A stretch of 64,000 nt of DNA from Flavobacterium sp. GTDB taxonomy: Bacteria; Bacteroidota; Bacteroidia; Flavobacteriales; Flavobacteriaceae. The notes under the pieces are model-generated. The model was not told the origin of the DNA, ran no database searches, and saw nothing but the letters and a program-made list of their open reading frames with translations. The stretch covers positions 62,001 through 126,000 of the forward strand of contig NZ_JAIXTJ010000024.1 of assembly GCF_027483985.1 (NCBI RefSeq). The letters run 5' to 3'. The translations under genes and the position numbers were made by a program. Positions 9,493 through 18,121 of the stretch are shown piece by piece (position 1 is the stretch's first letter; every line of letters begins with the position of its first letter).

Positions 9493-9524
9493 AAAGACCT
9501 TTGTGATTGTGCAAAGGTCTTTTT
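9493..9524. terminator. Terminator between glyA and the convergent E1 gene
   Basis: The arms AAAGACCTTTG and CAAAGGTCTTTT enclose an 8-base loop, followed by nine Ts. The flanking A run lets it act in both directions. Confidence 0.9.
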
Positions 9525-9542
9525 TTTTACAATTTCTAAAGC

Positions 9543-11948
9543 TTAATACAAACTCTTAAATTTTGAAGGATTAGCTTCGTGCATCATCGCATAAACTTTC
9601 TCAAAAATATCTTCAATCGATGGTTTAGAGAAATAGTCACCATCAGTTCCATAAGCTGGTCGGTGTGGTTTTGATGCAAGCGTTTGAGGTGCGCTATCCA
9701 AATGTTTGTATGCATTTTGAACCTCTACAATCTCTTGTAAAATATAAGCACTTGCTCCACCAGGAACGTCTTCATCAATAACTAACAAACGATTCGTTTT
9801 GGCAACACTTTTTACAATATCGTGATTGATATCAAATGGTAATAATGACTGAATATCAATGATTTCTGCACTTATTCCAACAGTTTCTAATTCTTTCGCA
9901 GCTTGTTCAACTAATCTTAAAGTTGAACCATAAGACACTAAAGTAATGTCACTTCCTTCTTTTATGGTTTCTACAACACCAATAGGAGTTTTGAATTCGC
10001 CTAAATTGGTTGGCATTTTTTCTTTCAATCGGTAACCGTTCAAACATTCAACCACTAAAGCAGGTTCGTCTTTTTCTAATAATGTATTGTAGAATCCAGC
10101 CGCTTTAGTCATATTTCTTGGAACTAAAACGTGAATTCCTCTAATGGCATTGATAATCATTCCCATTGGTGAACCCGAATGCCACACGCCTTCTAAACGA
10201 TGACCACGTGTTCTAATAATTACAGGTGCTTTTTGTCTTCCTGCTGTTCTGTATTGTAATGTTGCTAAATCGTCACTCATAATTTGAATGGCATACAACA
10301 AATAATCTAAATATTGAATTTCGGCAATCGGACGCAATCCGCGCATTGCCATACCAATTCCTTGCCCTAAGATGGTTGCTTCTCGAATTCCGACATCAGC
10401 TACACGAAGTTCACCATATTTTTCTTGCATTCCTTCAAGTCCTTGGTTAACATCGCCAATATTTCCAGCATCTTCACCAAAAATTAGACTTTCAGGATAT
10501 TTAGCAAATATGGCATCAAAGTTGTCTCTCAACACCAAACGAGCATCTACTTCTTCGGCTGATTCATCATAGGTTGGAAGTATTTCTTTGGCACTAATAA
10601 CATTATCTTCAGATTCTGAAAACAAATGCGAACTAAATTTAGGTTGAATTTTATTAGTATAATTGGTAATCCAAGTTGCAAGTTGTGCTTTACCTGATTC
10701 ATTGATAACCATTCGCAACACTTTTCGAGCGGTCGAAATGATTTCTTTACGAATTGGTTCTTTAATTGCTGCTAAATCAGTGGCTATTTTTTCAATAAAG
10801 ATTTTATTTTCGCTAGTACTAGCTACCGTATTTAATAAAGTAACAAGTTCTTTCTGTTCCTCTTTCATTGGAGTAACAAAGGCATTCCAAGCCGCTTTTT
10901 TACCTTCTAAAACTTCTTTTTTAATTTGGTTATCGATAGCTTCTAATTCTTCGTTTGTAGCCAAATTATTTTCAATCACCCAATTGCGCATTTGCGACAA
11001 GCAATCAAATTCGGTTTCCCAAGCCAATCGTTCTGCATTTTTGTAACGTTCGTGACTTCCAGAAGTCGAATGTCCTTGAGGTTGTGTCAATTCTTGAACG
11101 TGAATAAGTACTGGAACGTGTTCTTCTCTTGCTACAGCTGCTGCTTTTTCATAAGTAGCCACTAATGATGGATAATCCCAACCTTTTACGGTCATAATTT
11201 CAAATCCGTTTGCATTTTCGTCGCGTTGAAATCCTTTTAGAATTTCAGATATATTTTCTTTGGTAGTTTGATGTCTTGCGTGCACTGAAATTCCGTATTC
11301 GTCATCCCAAACGCTCATAACCATTGGCACCTGAAGTACACCAGCAGCGTTAATCGTTTCAAAAAATAAACCCTCTGATGTAGATGCGTTACCAATTGTA
11401 CCCCAAGCAACTTCATTTCCTTTGATGGAAAAATTGGTTTTATCTTCTAATCCTTTTACGTTTCTAAATATTTTTGAAGCTTGTGCTAATCCCAATAATC
11501 TAGGCATTTGTCCTGCGGTTGGAGAAATATCAGCACTTGAGTTTTTTTGTTGTGTAAGGTTGTTCCATTTTCCATTTTCGTCAAGCGAATGCGTTGCAAA
11601 GTGTCCGCCCATTTGACGACCAGCACTCATTGGATCAAAATTGATGTCAGTGTGACCATATAATCCTGCAAAGAATTGTTCGATATTCATTGCTCCAATA
11701 GCCATCATAAAAGTTTGATCGCGGTAATAACCTGAACGGAAGTCACCATTTTTAAACGCTTTTGCAAGAGCCAGTTGTGGTACTTCTTTTCCGTCACCAA
11801 AAATTCCAAATTTGGCTTTTCCGGTAAGGACTTCTCGTCTTCCTAAAAGACTACATTCTCTACTGGTTACTGCAATTTTATAATCATTTAAGACTTCGGT
11901 TTTAAAATCTTCAAAAGTAATTTCGACTTTGTTTTGTGTTTCGGTCAT
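9543..11948 (-). CDS. Fused alpha/beta E1 component of a branched-chain-type 2-oxoacid dehydrogenase
   Basis: The 801-residue thiamine-diphosphate enzyme joins E1-alpha (about 1-400) and E1-beta (about 460-801) in one chain. The alpha half has SAGRQMGGHFATHS, the ThDP/Mg region ASTSEGLFFETINAA and GHSTSGSHERY in the loop that is phosphorylated in mitochondria. The beta half has FGEDAGNIGDVNQG, GIREATILGQGIGMAMRG and TRGHRLEGVWHSGSPMG. It decarboxylates branched-chain 2-oxoacids (or related acids) and passes the acyl group to an E2 encoded elsewhere, feeding branched fatty-acid synthesis. The fusion is common in Bacteroidota. Exact substrate is not decided by sequence alone. Confidence 0.9.
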   Translation of the reverse strand: MTETQNKVEITFEDFKTEVLNDYKIAVTSRECSLLGRREVLTGKAKFGIFGDGKEVPQLALAKAFKNGDFRSGYYRDQTFMMAIGAMNIEQFFAGLYGHTDINFDPMSAGRQMGGHFATHSLDENGKWNNLTQQKNSSADISPTAGQMPRLLGLAQASKIFRNVKGLEDKTNFSIKGNEVAWGTIGNASTSEGLFFETINAAGVLQVPMVMSVWDDEYGISVHARHQTTKENISEILKGFQRDENANGFEIMTVKGWDYPSLVATYEKAAAVAREEHVPVLIHVQELTQPQGHSTSGSHERYKNAERLAWETEFDCLSQMRNWVIENNLATNEELEAIDNQIKKEVLEGKKAAWNAFVTPMKEEQKELVTLLNTVASTSENKIFIEKIATDLAAIKEPIRKEIISTARKVLRMVINESGKAQLATWITNYTNKIQPKFSSHLFSESEDNVISAKEILPTYDESAEEVDARLVLRDNFDAIFAKYPESLIFGEDAGNIGDVNQGLEGMQEKYGELRVADVGIREATILGQGIGMAMRGLRPIAEIQYLDYLLYAIQIMSDDLATLQYRTAGRQKAPVIIRTRGHRLEGVWHSGSPMGMIINAIRGIHVLVPRNMTKAAGFYNTLLEKDEPALVVECLNGYRLKEKMPTNLGEFKTPIGVVETIKEGSDITLVSYGSTLRLVEQAAKELETVGISAEIIDIQSLLPFDINHDIVKSVAKTNRLLVIDEDVPGGASAYILQEIVEVQNAYKHLDSAPQTLASKPHRPAYGTDGDYFSKPSIEDIFEKVYAMMHEANPSKFKSLY

Positions 11949-12134
11949 GACTGGAATGGAATTTCTTATGAAACAAATTTAATGAAAAAGTAGTTATAAT
12001 TATAATTCTGTGAAAAAAATATAATTTAATTATTGACAAATTATAGGCGTCATATTCAGTTTTGGATATAGAATCTTTATAAAAATACCTAAATTTAGTT
12101 TAATTTATCAAAAAAATGTTTTAAAAATTGATAA

Positions 12135-14933
12135 TTAAAACCATTTTCGAGTAAATAATCCTACTAAAGATTTTGGGCTAAATGCAATAATAAATCGTAT
12201 TTTTTCGGTGTATTTTGGTTGAGAAACTTCCCAACCGTTGTTAGAATAAACCGGAAAATAAAGCTCAAAGAAATCGGTTACCAAATTTAATCGGATACCG
12301 TTGTCGTAGACAAATCTGGCATCTTGTTGTTTGTTTTTTAGAAAACCAAAATCGCTGTAGATTTCAACCCAATTCCAAATATTAAAACTGGCATTAAGTG
12401 TTGTAATCCATTGGTTTGAAAAAGGATTTGATAACTTAGATTTGAATCCGCCTTCGGCTTCTATAAATTGTTGACTAAACAACCCAGTACTTTCAGAACG
12501 ACCTAAATAGTTGTAATCAAACAAATAGTCCGTTGGACGATCCAATGCGAAATTAAAATAATTACTTTCTGATTTGTTATATAAAAAAAGACCAGCATAA
12601 ACGCGCAAGTTGACTTGACGGTTGTTATCAAATAGTCTTCTAAAAGTCAAACTAGCCGAAGTTTTTCCGAATTGAGAACCCAATTGTAAATCGGTTGAAT
12701 AGGCAAATGCTTTCGTAATTTCGACTTTACTACTATTAAAACGCGCATTAAAAATAGAGTAGTTGCCTTCAAAAGTATTTTTAACAAATTGACTAGGTTC
12801 GCGATTTACATAAACTTGTCTTAGTACAATATTCTTTCCTTGATTGCTTCTTAAATCGTCTTCTCTAAATCGGAAAATTACAAACGGATTTACTTTTTGA
12901 TAATAAGCATCGGGTGCATAATGAAAGGTGCTTCCGCTAAAACCATATCGAATTAAAAACAGATTACTGTCTCGATTGAATTGATTAACAACAAAAGAGA
13001 AACTTCCAGAAATATCTTGTGTTTTTGTTGAAAATGATGGATTTACATCAAAAGTAAACGGACGATCTAAAATGGTTTTGTTGTGAAAGTTTATTCCAGG
13101 AATAAATCCGTCATAATAATTGTATTCAAGTGTTGGTACATATAACACTTGATTGTAATTAGGATCTTCAAGGTCTTTCATCAAATTAAACTTAATCGGA
13201 CGATTGCTTAATCTAAATGGTTTTAGTGATTTCCAGTTATTACGTTGATTGTATTCGGGAACGATATTCTTGTAATTTAGTACGATTTTATCAGCATTAT
13301 ATCGTTTAAAAGTATAGGTAGAATCGGTTTTAGGATTATCAATCCATTCTTTAAAAACGATTTGTTTGTTTTTTATCCCATAAACTGGAATGGGAACGGT
13401 TACATCGGTTTTATTTTTGAGTGTAAAAGAGACGCTATCATTTGTTTTCGAAACTTCATCAAATTTATAATCGACAATAGCTCTAGAATTGATTATCGTA
13501 TTAAAAAACCAATCTGTTTTTTTGGGAGTATTGTTTTGAATTATAGTTTGAAATTTATCGCTGTTAGTATAATTAGTATTTGCTGTTAGGATGAACTCAC
13601 GAATACTTTTCTTCAAAGTTTCTTCACCAATATAATCTGATAGATATCTAAAACTTAACCCTGCTCTATATTTTGAAGCAATTTTTTCATTAAATTTTAT
13701 CAATGTATTTTTAGGATTTCCGAGTGGTTGGTCTAAGTTTTTACGCGCCATAAGCATATAGAAATAACTATACTGTTCGTTAAAATCTAAAGAAACCAAA
13801 CGATATCCTTTTATTAATTTTAATTTAGCAACTGAACCCATCATTTTGGCATCAGGATAATGCTCATCAATATATTTCATCATAAAATGAATTTGAATCG
13901 CATCAAAAATCCAATTGTCTTTTCTCGAGTCTAAAAGAAGTGTAGATTTTAAGTAATTGTTTAAAAACGTTTTTAGAAATTTTAATTCATAAATAAACTC
14001 ATCTGGAAACGGACTGATGAATGAAGGCAATTGATTCAAACCATAAAACGGATTTAGGTCATAATCAACTTGAGAAACTGATATTTTAGATTTGGGATAT
14101 TTTCCTAAATTTTCTTCAACGTAGGTTAGTACTTTATCTACAATCAAGGCTTTGTTGATGTCGCTTACTTTTTTATCTTCTAAATTTGTAACAATATCTA
14201 AATCACCATTTTTAAAACTCATAAAAGTGGTTTTATCTTCCATATAAAGGTTTAGATACTGACAATTTTTTCCAGAAAAATAATAAGTATTGTTTTCTTT
14301 TTTGTCTAAAACCAAATCGCTAACCACTTGATTATTGTTGGTGGTAATTTGTAAATCAATATCCGACAATGCATTGGATGCATCATCAATATTTAAATTA
14401 CTATAAGTTTTAAACATTTTATTTTCATAAACGGCTGGTGTTAGAAAACAATTTTTTAGAGCCATTCCGTTTTGAGAATTAAATCCGTAGCGAGTGAATT
14501 TATCGTCCGGAATTTTTAAGATGTAAGAAAGCGTAAAGGTTTTTTTTTGGTTGGGTAAAATAGGTTCTTTCAAAACGATTTCGACTAAATCAGGTTGATT
14601 TTCGAGTCTATTCCAGGTTAAAATTGATTTTGTTTCATCAATTATGGTAAGGGTATTTGTTGCACCACGTTCTCTATCAGATGCTAAATGAAAGCTTCTT
14701 ACAAACTCATCTGAAAAGCGTTTTCCTAACGGACTATTTCTATCAGAATAAGCATTATTCCAATCGTTTAATATAATCGAATTTAGGACTTCTGTCGATT
14801 GATTGAAATAGGTTAATTCTTGATATACACTAAGTGTTTTCTTTTCGTTATCAACATCAACTACAAGTTTAGAATGGTGTTGCGAAAACGAAAAAATACT
14901 AAATAAAAGAAATAAGTAGGTTACATTTTTCAA
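12135..14933 (-). CDS. Degenerate M1-peptidase-like protein with C-terminal beta-barrel-like region
   Basis: This 932-residue exported protein has a signal peptide (about 1-17). The first 500 residues follow the M1 aminopeptidase layout. The position of the GAMEN loop reads NPFYGLNQLP (294-303). Where HExxH should be there is FLKTFLNNYLKSTL (319-332), and WIFDAIQ replaces WLNEG (341-347), so the zinc site appears lost. Residues from about 600 on are rich in alternating aromatic strands and end in a terminal Phe (RKWF), as outer-membrane barrels do. Translation starts at a TTG that overlaps the upstream stop (TTGA), implying coupling to the SGNH-like gene. It is probably non-catalytic. Function is unknown. 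Confidence 0.6.
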   Translation of the reverse strand: MKNVTYLFLLFSIFSFSQHHSKLVVDVDNEKKTLSVYQELTYFNQSTEVLNSIILNDWNNAYSDRNSPLGKRFSDEFVRSFHLASDRERGATNTLTIIDETKSILTWNRLENQPDLVEIVLKEPILPNQKKTFTLSYILKIPDDKFTRYGFNSQNGMALKNCFLTPAVYENKMFKTYSNLNIDDASNALSDIDLQITTNNNQVVSDLVLDKKENNTYYFSGKNCQYLNLYMEDKTTFMSFKNGDLDIVTNLEDKKVSDINKALIVDKVLTYVEENLGKYPKSKISVSQVDYDLNPFYGLNQLPSFISPFPDEFIYELKFLKTFLNNYLKSTLLLDSRKDNWIFDAIQIHFMMKYIDEHYPDAKMMGSVAKLKLIKGYRLVSLDFNEQYSYFYMLMARKNLDQPLGNPKNTLIKFNEKIASKYRAGLSFRYLSDYIGEETLKKSIREFILTANTNYTNSDKFQTIIQNNTPKKTDWFFNTIINSRAIVDYKFDEVSKTNDSVSFTLKNKTDVTVPIPVYGIKNKQIVFKEWIDNPKTDSTYTFKRYNADKIVLNYKNIVPEYNQRNNWKSLKPFRLSNRPIKFNLMKDLEDPNYNQVLYVPTLEYNYYDGFIPGINFHNKTILDRPFTFDVNPSFSTKTQDISGSFSFVVNQFNRDSNLFLIRYGFSGSTFHYAPDAYYQKVNPFVIFRFREDDLRSNQGKNIVLRQVYVNREPSQFVKNTFEGNYSIFNARFNSSKVEITKAFAYSTDLQLGSQFGKTSASLTFRRLFDNNRQVNLRVYAGLFLYNKSESNYFNFALDRPTDYLFDYNYLGRSESTGLFSQQFIEAEGGFKSKLSNPFSNQWITTLNASFNIWNWVEIYSDFGFLKNKQQDARFVYDNGIRLNLVTDFFELYFPVYSNNGWEVSQPKYTEKIRFIIAFSPKSLVGLFTRKWF

Positions 14934-15820
14934 GTTTTAGATTTGGGTTTAAATAGTTTATTAAAAATTGCTCTTGTAAATTGTTCTGCTCCATCTTTAT
15001 TCATATGTCCGCAGGTTGAAAAATATTTATCTTCGGTTACAAGATTCTCAAATCTACGGATTTCTGGATAAATTTCGTTAATATGATTAAAATAATCTCT
15101 GTTGATGGTTTCCATACACATTGGTGTAGTCATCGCAATGAGTTTGATATTATTCTTTTTACAAATTGCTTTGATCTCGTCATAAGCCTTATTCTTTTTC
15201 GGATAATATTTAGATAAATCTGCTGCTACCATTGGTCTTTTATCAGTCATTAAAGGATAAAATCCATCTCTATCTAAAGCATTTGTGCGTTTTTGGATGA
15301 TAGTTTGATACAATTCTCTGAAGCCAACTCGAGCGTCATAATGCATGTATCTATAAAACGGAATGAAGAGTAGTTTGTTATATTCAGGTATTTCTTTGTA
15401 GTGATTTCTTATAGTTTTTGAAGTATGAAAATAAGGCATAAACAATGACCGAATCGCTTCAGAATGATCATTAGTATTAATATTTAAATCAACTTGAACA
15501 ATTAGGTTATCAATTTTATAACCTTGTTCAACCATAAGTTTTAGCATCAAAGCCGATTCTTCGAGGCGTGAACGTGTTATTCCGTAATTAAAAGTTTTGT
15601 AGCCTTGGTCGTTGAAAATCTTTGGAACAAAGTGGTTGTTAACACGCGATGAACCAAGAAATACTACATCAAAATTTTTGTCTTTAGATTTAAAAATATG
15701 ACTTACCTTATCTCTGGCTTCCGATTGAATGTAAACAGTTGTGTACAAAACATCAAGCACAATCATTGTGATAATGAGAATGGCCAAACCTTTTAATAAA
15801 AATTGTATAAACTGTCGCAT
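14930..15820 (-). CDS. SGNH-like membrane-anchored partner of the MBOAT acyltransferase
   Basis: This 296-residue protein has one N-terminal transmembrane helix (about 8-30). A block-I-like segment VVFLGSSRVNNHF holds a candidate nucleophilic Ser, and CGHMNKDGAEQF near the C-terminus resembles the block V His region of SGNH esterases and acyltransferases. The Asp normally three residues before that His is not evident. The ATG at 15820 shares a base with the MBOAT stop (TAATG), and the longer upstream in-frame start would lie inside the MBOAT gene. The pair matches AlgI/AlgX-like and DltB/DltD-like systems that move acyl groups onto extracellular polymers. The target here is unknown. Confidence 0.7.
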   Translation of the reverse strand: MRQFIQFLLKGLAILIITMIVLDVLYTTVYIQSEARDKVSHIFKSKDKNFDVVFLGSSRVNNHFVPKIFNDQGYKTFNYGITRSRLEESALMLKLMVEQGYKIDNLIVQVDLNINTNDHSEAIRSLFMPYFHTSKTIRNHYKEIPEYNKLLFIPFYRYMHYDARVGFRELYQTIIQKRTNALDRDGFYPLMTDKRPMVAADLSKYYPKKNKAYDEIKAICKKNNIKLIAMTTPMCMETINRDYFNHINEIYPEIRRFENLVTEDKYFSTCGHMNKDGAEQFTRAIFNKLFKPKSKT

Positions 15821-17253
15821 TAAAATTGAAAATAAATAAATTCTTTGTAATCTGAAAATACACCTAATGCCAAGATTGCTGCTAAGCATAAACCTAATTT
15901 AACCCAACTGTATCTGCCTGAAATAGGTTCGATTTTGTGACGGTTATTCCATTCGATAAGAATAAAAATAATAATTAAAGCAATAATGTTATGACTGTAA
16001 CGCTCAATTCTGAAATATTGTTCAGAGAAGTTTAAATCGCTACACATTCTGATTATATAATTATACGCATCAGTAATGGTTTTGGATCTAAAAAAAATCC
16101 AAGCCAAGGCAGTTATTGCAAAAGTTGTGGTAATATTAAAAAGAATTCTAATCGATTCTATATTCCATCCTAAAGTGAAAGCATCGACGTTTTTTCTGTT
16201 TCTATTTAATAATAAAAGCGGTAAAAAATATAAGGCATTAATCAAACCCCAAATGATAAACGTCCAATTGGCTCCGTGCCAAAAACCACTTACAAGAAAG
16301 ATAATGAAGGTATTTCTCACTTGAAATAGTTTATTGCCTTTGCTTCCGCCAAGTGGAATGTATAAATAATCGCGAAACCAAGACGAAAGTGAAATGTGCC
16401 AACGACGCCAAAACTCAGCAATATCGCGTGAAAAATAGGGATAATTGAAATTTTTAAGTAGGTCAACGCCAAATAATTTAGATGTTCCTAAAGCAATATC
16501 AGAATATCCTGAAAAGTCACCATAAATTTGAAAAGAGAAATAAATCGCACCTAAAATTAAGGATAAGGAATTCATTGTTGAGTAATTATCAAAAATTTCA
16601 TTGGCATAAATCGCACAAGAATCGGCAATAACTACTTTTTTTACTAAACCCCAAATGATTTGATAAACACCTTCTTTAGCTTTTTCAAAATTGAATTTTC
16701 GTCTTCTTTTAATTTGTGGTAAAAGGTGAGTAGCTCGTTCGATTGGACCTGCAACAAGCAGTGGAAAATAACTTACGAACAACGAATAATCAACAAAGTT
16801 TTTTTCAGATTTGATGCGGTTGTAATAAATGTCAATGATGTATGACAAACCGTGAAAGGTATAAAACGAAATTCCGACAGGCAGAATTAATTTCAATAAA
16901 ATCGGACTAGCCGAAAGTCCAAAGCCTTGCAGTAACTCGGCAAATGATGTGGCAAAAAAGTTGTAATATTTGAAAATTCCTAGAAAACCTAAATTGATTG
17001 AAATACAAAGCCAAAGCCATATTTTTCGCTCAGATTGTGTTTTACTTTGTTCGATTTTCATTGCGGATACATAATCCAATAATGTTGAAAAAACCAATAA
17101 AAATAAAAACCTCCAATCCCAACAAGAGTAGAAATAGTAACTCGCCAAAATCAAGATGTAATTCTGATTGATTTTAGATTTATGACCAACAAACCAATAC
17201 ATTATAAAAACGATTGGAAGGAAAATGGCAAAATGTAACGAGTTGAAAAACAT
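15820..17253 (-). CDS. MBOAT-family membrane O-acyltransferase (AlgI-like)
   Basis: This 477-residue polytopic protein has about ten hydrophobic segments. It carries the MBOAT landmarks: SFYTFHGLSYIIDIY, PLLVAGPIERATHLLPQ, YGDFSGYSDIALG, EFWRRWHISLSSWFRDYLY and the catalytic-His region SGFWHGANWTFIIWG. Members such as AlgI, PatA and DltB carry acyl groups across the membrane to polysaccharide, peptidoglycan or teichoic acid acceptors. The next two genes overlap it by one and four bases, so the three are one translationally coupled unit. The acceptor cannot be told from sequence. Confidence 0.92.
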   Translation of the reverse strand: MFFNSLHFAIFLPIVFIMYWFVGHKSKINQNYILILASYYFYSCWDWRFLFLLVFSTLLDYVSAMKIEQSKTQSERKIWLWLCISINLGFLGIFKYYNFFATSFAELLQGFGLSASPILLKLILPVGISFYTFHGLSYIIDIYYNRIKSEKNFVDYSLFVSYFPLLVAGPIERATHLLPQIKRRRKFNFEKAKEGVYQIIWGLVKKVVIADSCAIYANEIFDNYSTMNSLSLILGAIYFSFQIYGDFSGYSDIALGTSKLFGVDLLKNFNYPYFSRDIAEFWRRWHISLSSWFRDYLYIPLGGSKGNKLFQVRNTFIIFLVSGFWHGANWTFIIWGLINALYFLPLLLLNRNRKNVDAFTLGWNIESIRILFNITTTFAITALAWIFFRSKTITDAYNYIIRMCSDLNFSEQYFRIERYSHNIIALIIIFILIEWNNRHKIEPISGRYSWVKLGLCLAAILALGVFSDYKEFIYFQF

Positions 17254-17276
17254 AAAATTAAAATTTTCAAAAAACT

Positions 17277-17336
17277 AAATTCCAAATTCCAATGTAAGTA
17301 CTAATTGGAATTTGGAATTTTATAATTGGAATTAAA
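17277..17336. repeat. AATTCCA heptad tract with a perfect 17-bp inverted repeat
   Basis: The arms at 17277-17293 and 17304-17320 are perfect 17-base reverse complements (AAATTCCAAATTCCAAT) around a 10-base loop. The heptamer AATTCCA continues towards the LOG stop codon at 17338. It is one of the heptad-periodic spacers. It may also work as a processing or termination hairpin between the LOG and MBOAT genes. Confidence 0.85.
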
Positions 17337-17337
17337 G

Positions 17338-18063
17338 TTAGAAGTTCGGACTTAAATTGTATTTTTTGTAGAAGTTATCTAAAGCCTCAACAACTTCATC
17401 TTCGGTATCCACAATTTTAATCAAATTTAAATCTTCGATATTGGCATTTTTTTCTTCGGTAATCATTACGTTTTTGATCCAGTCCATCAATCCTGACCAG
17501 TATTGTGATCCCACAAGAATAATTGGGAATTTACCAATTTTCTTGGTTTGAATTAAAGTTATCGCTTCAAACATTTCGTCTAAAGTTCCAAAACCTCCTG
17601 GCATTACCACAAAACCTTGTGAATACTTGATAAACATTACTTTACGCACAAAAAAGTAATCGAAATTCAAGTTTTTATCTTTATCAATATACGGATTGTA
17701 ATGTTGTTCAAACGGTAATTCAATATTTAAACCTACCGAAGTTCCTCCGCCAGTATGCGCACCTTTATTTCCAGCTTCCATAATTCCTGGTCCGCCACCA
17801 GTGATTACGCCATAACCAGCTTTACTGATTTTGAAAGCAATTTTTTCTGCCAACAAGTAATATTTATTGTCAGGTTTTGTGCGAGCCGATCCAAAAATAG
17901 AAACACAAGGTCCAATTCTAGCCATAGTTTCATAACCATTCACAAATTCAGACATAATTTTGAAAATTCCCCACGAGTCGTTACTTCGTATTTCGTTCCA
18001 AGTTTTTTGTTGTAATTTATCTTTAATTAAATCGTCTTCGCTTGCAAATTCTTCAAATTTCAT
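17338..18063 (-). CDS. LOG-family Rossmann protein (TIGR00730 type)
   Basis: The 241-residue protein has the family signatures GGGPGIMEAGNKGA (about 100-113) and PGGFGTLDEMFEA (about 155-167). These bind a nucleotide 5'-monophosphate. Characterised members (LOG, PpnN) split nucleoside 5'-monophosphates into base and ribose phosphate, and some make cytokinins. The old name lysine decarboxylase is misleading. It has no signal peptide, so it is cytosolic. It lies 58 bases downstream of uvrA on the same strand and may be co-transcribed. Exact substrate is unknown. Confidence 0.88.
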   Translation of the reverse strand: MKFEEFASEDDLIKDKLQQKTWNEIRSNDSWGIFKIMSEFVNGYETMARIGPCVSIFGSARTKPDNKYYLLAEKIAFKISKAGYGVITGGGPGIMEAGNKGAHTGGGTSVGLNIELPFEQHYNPYIDKDKNLNFDYFFVRKVMFIKYSQGFVVMPGGFGTLDEMFEAITLIQTKKIGKFPIILVGSQYWSGLMDWIKNVMITEEKNANIEDLNLIKIVDTEDEVVEALDNFYKKYNLSPNF

Positions 18064-18121
18064 ATTCTATATTTTATAATTTATTATTTTGGGTAGTATT
18101 ATTTGCGCTAAAAAAAGCCTG

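Noticed and set aside
12135..14933. Active M1 aminopeptidase
   Set aside because: The HExxH and downstream Glu positions are all replaced, so zinc binding is not expected.
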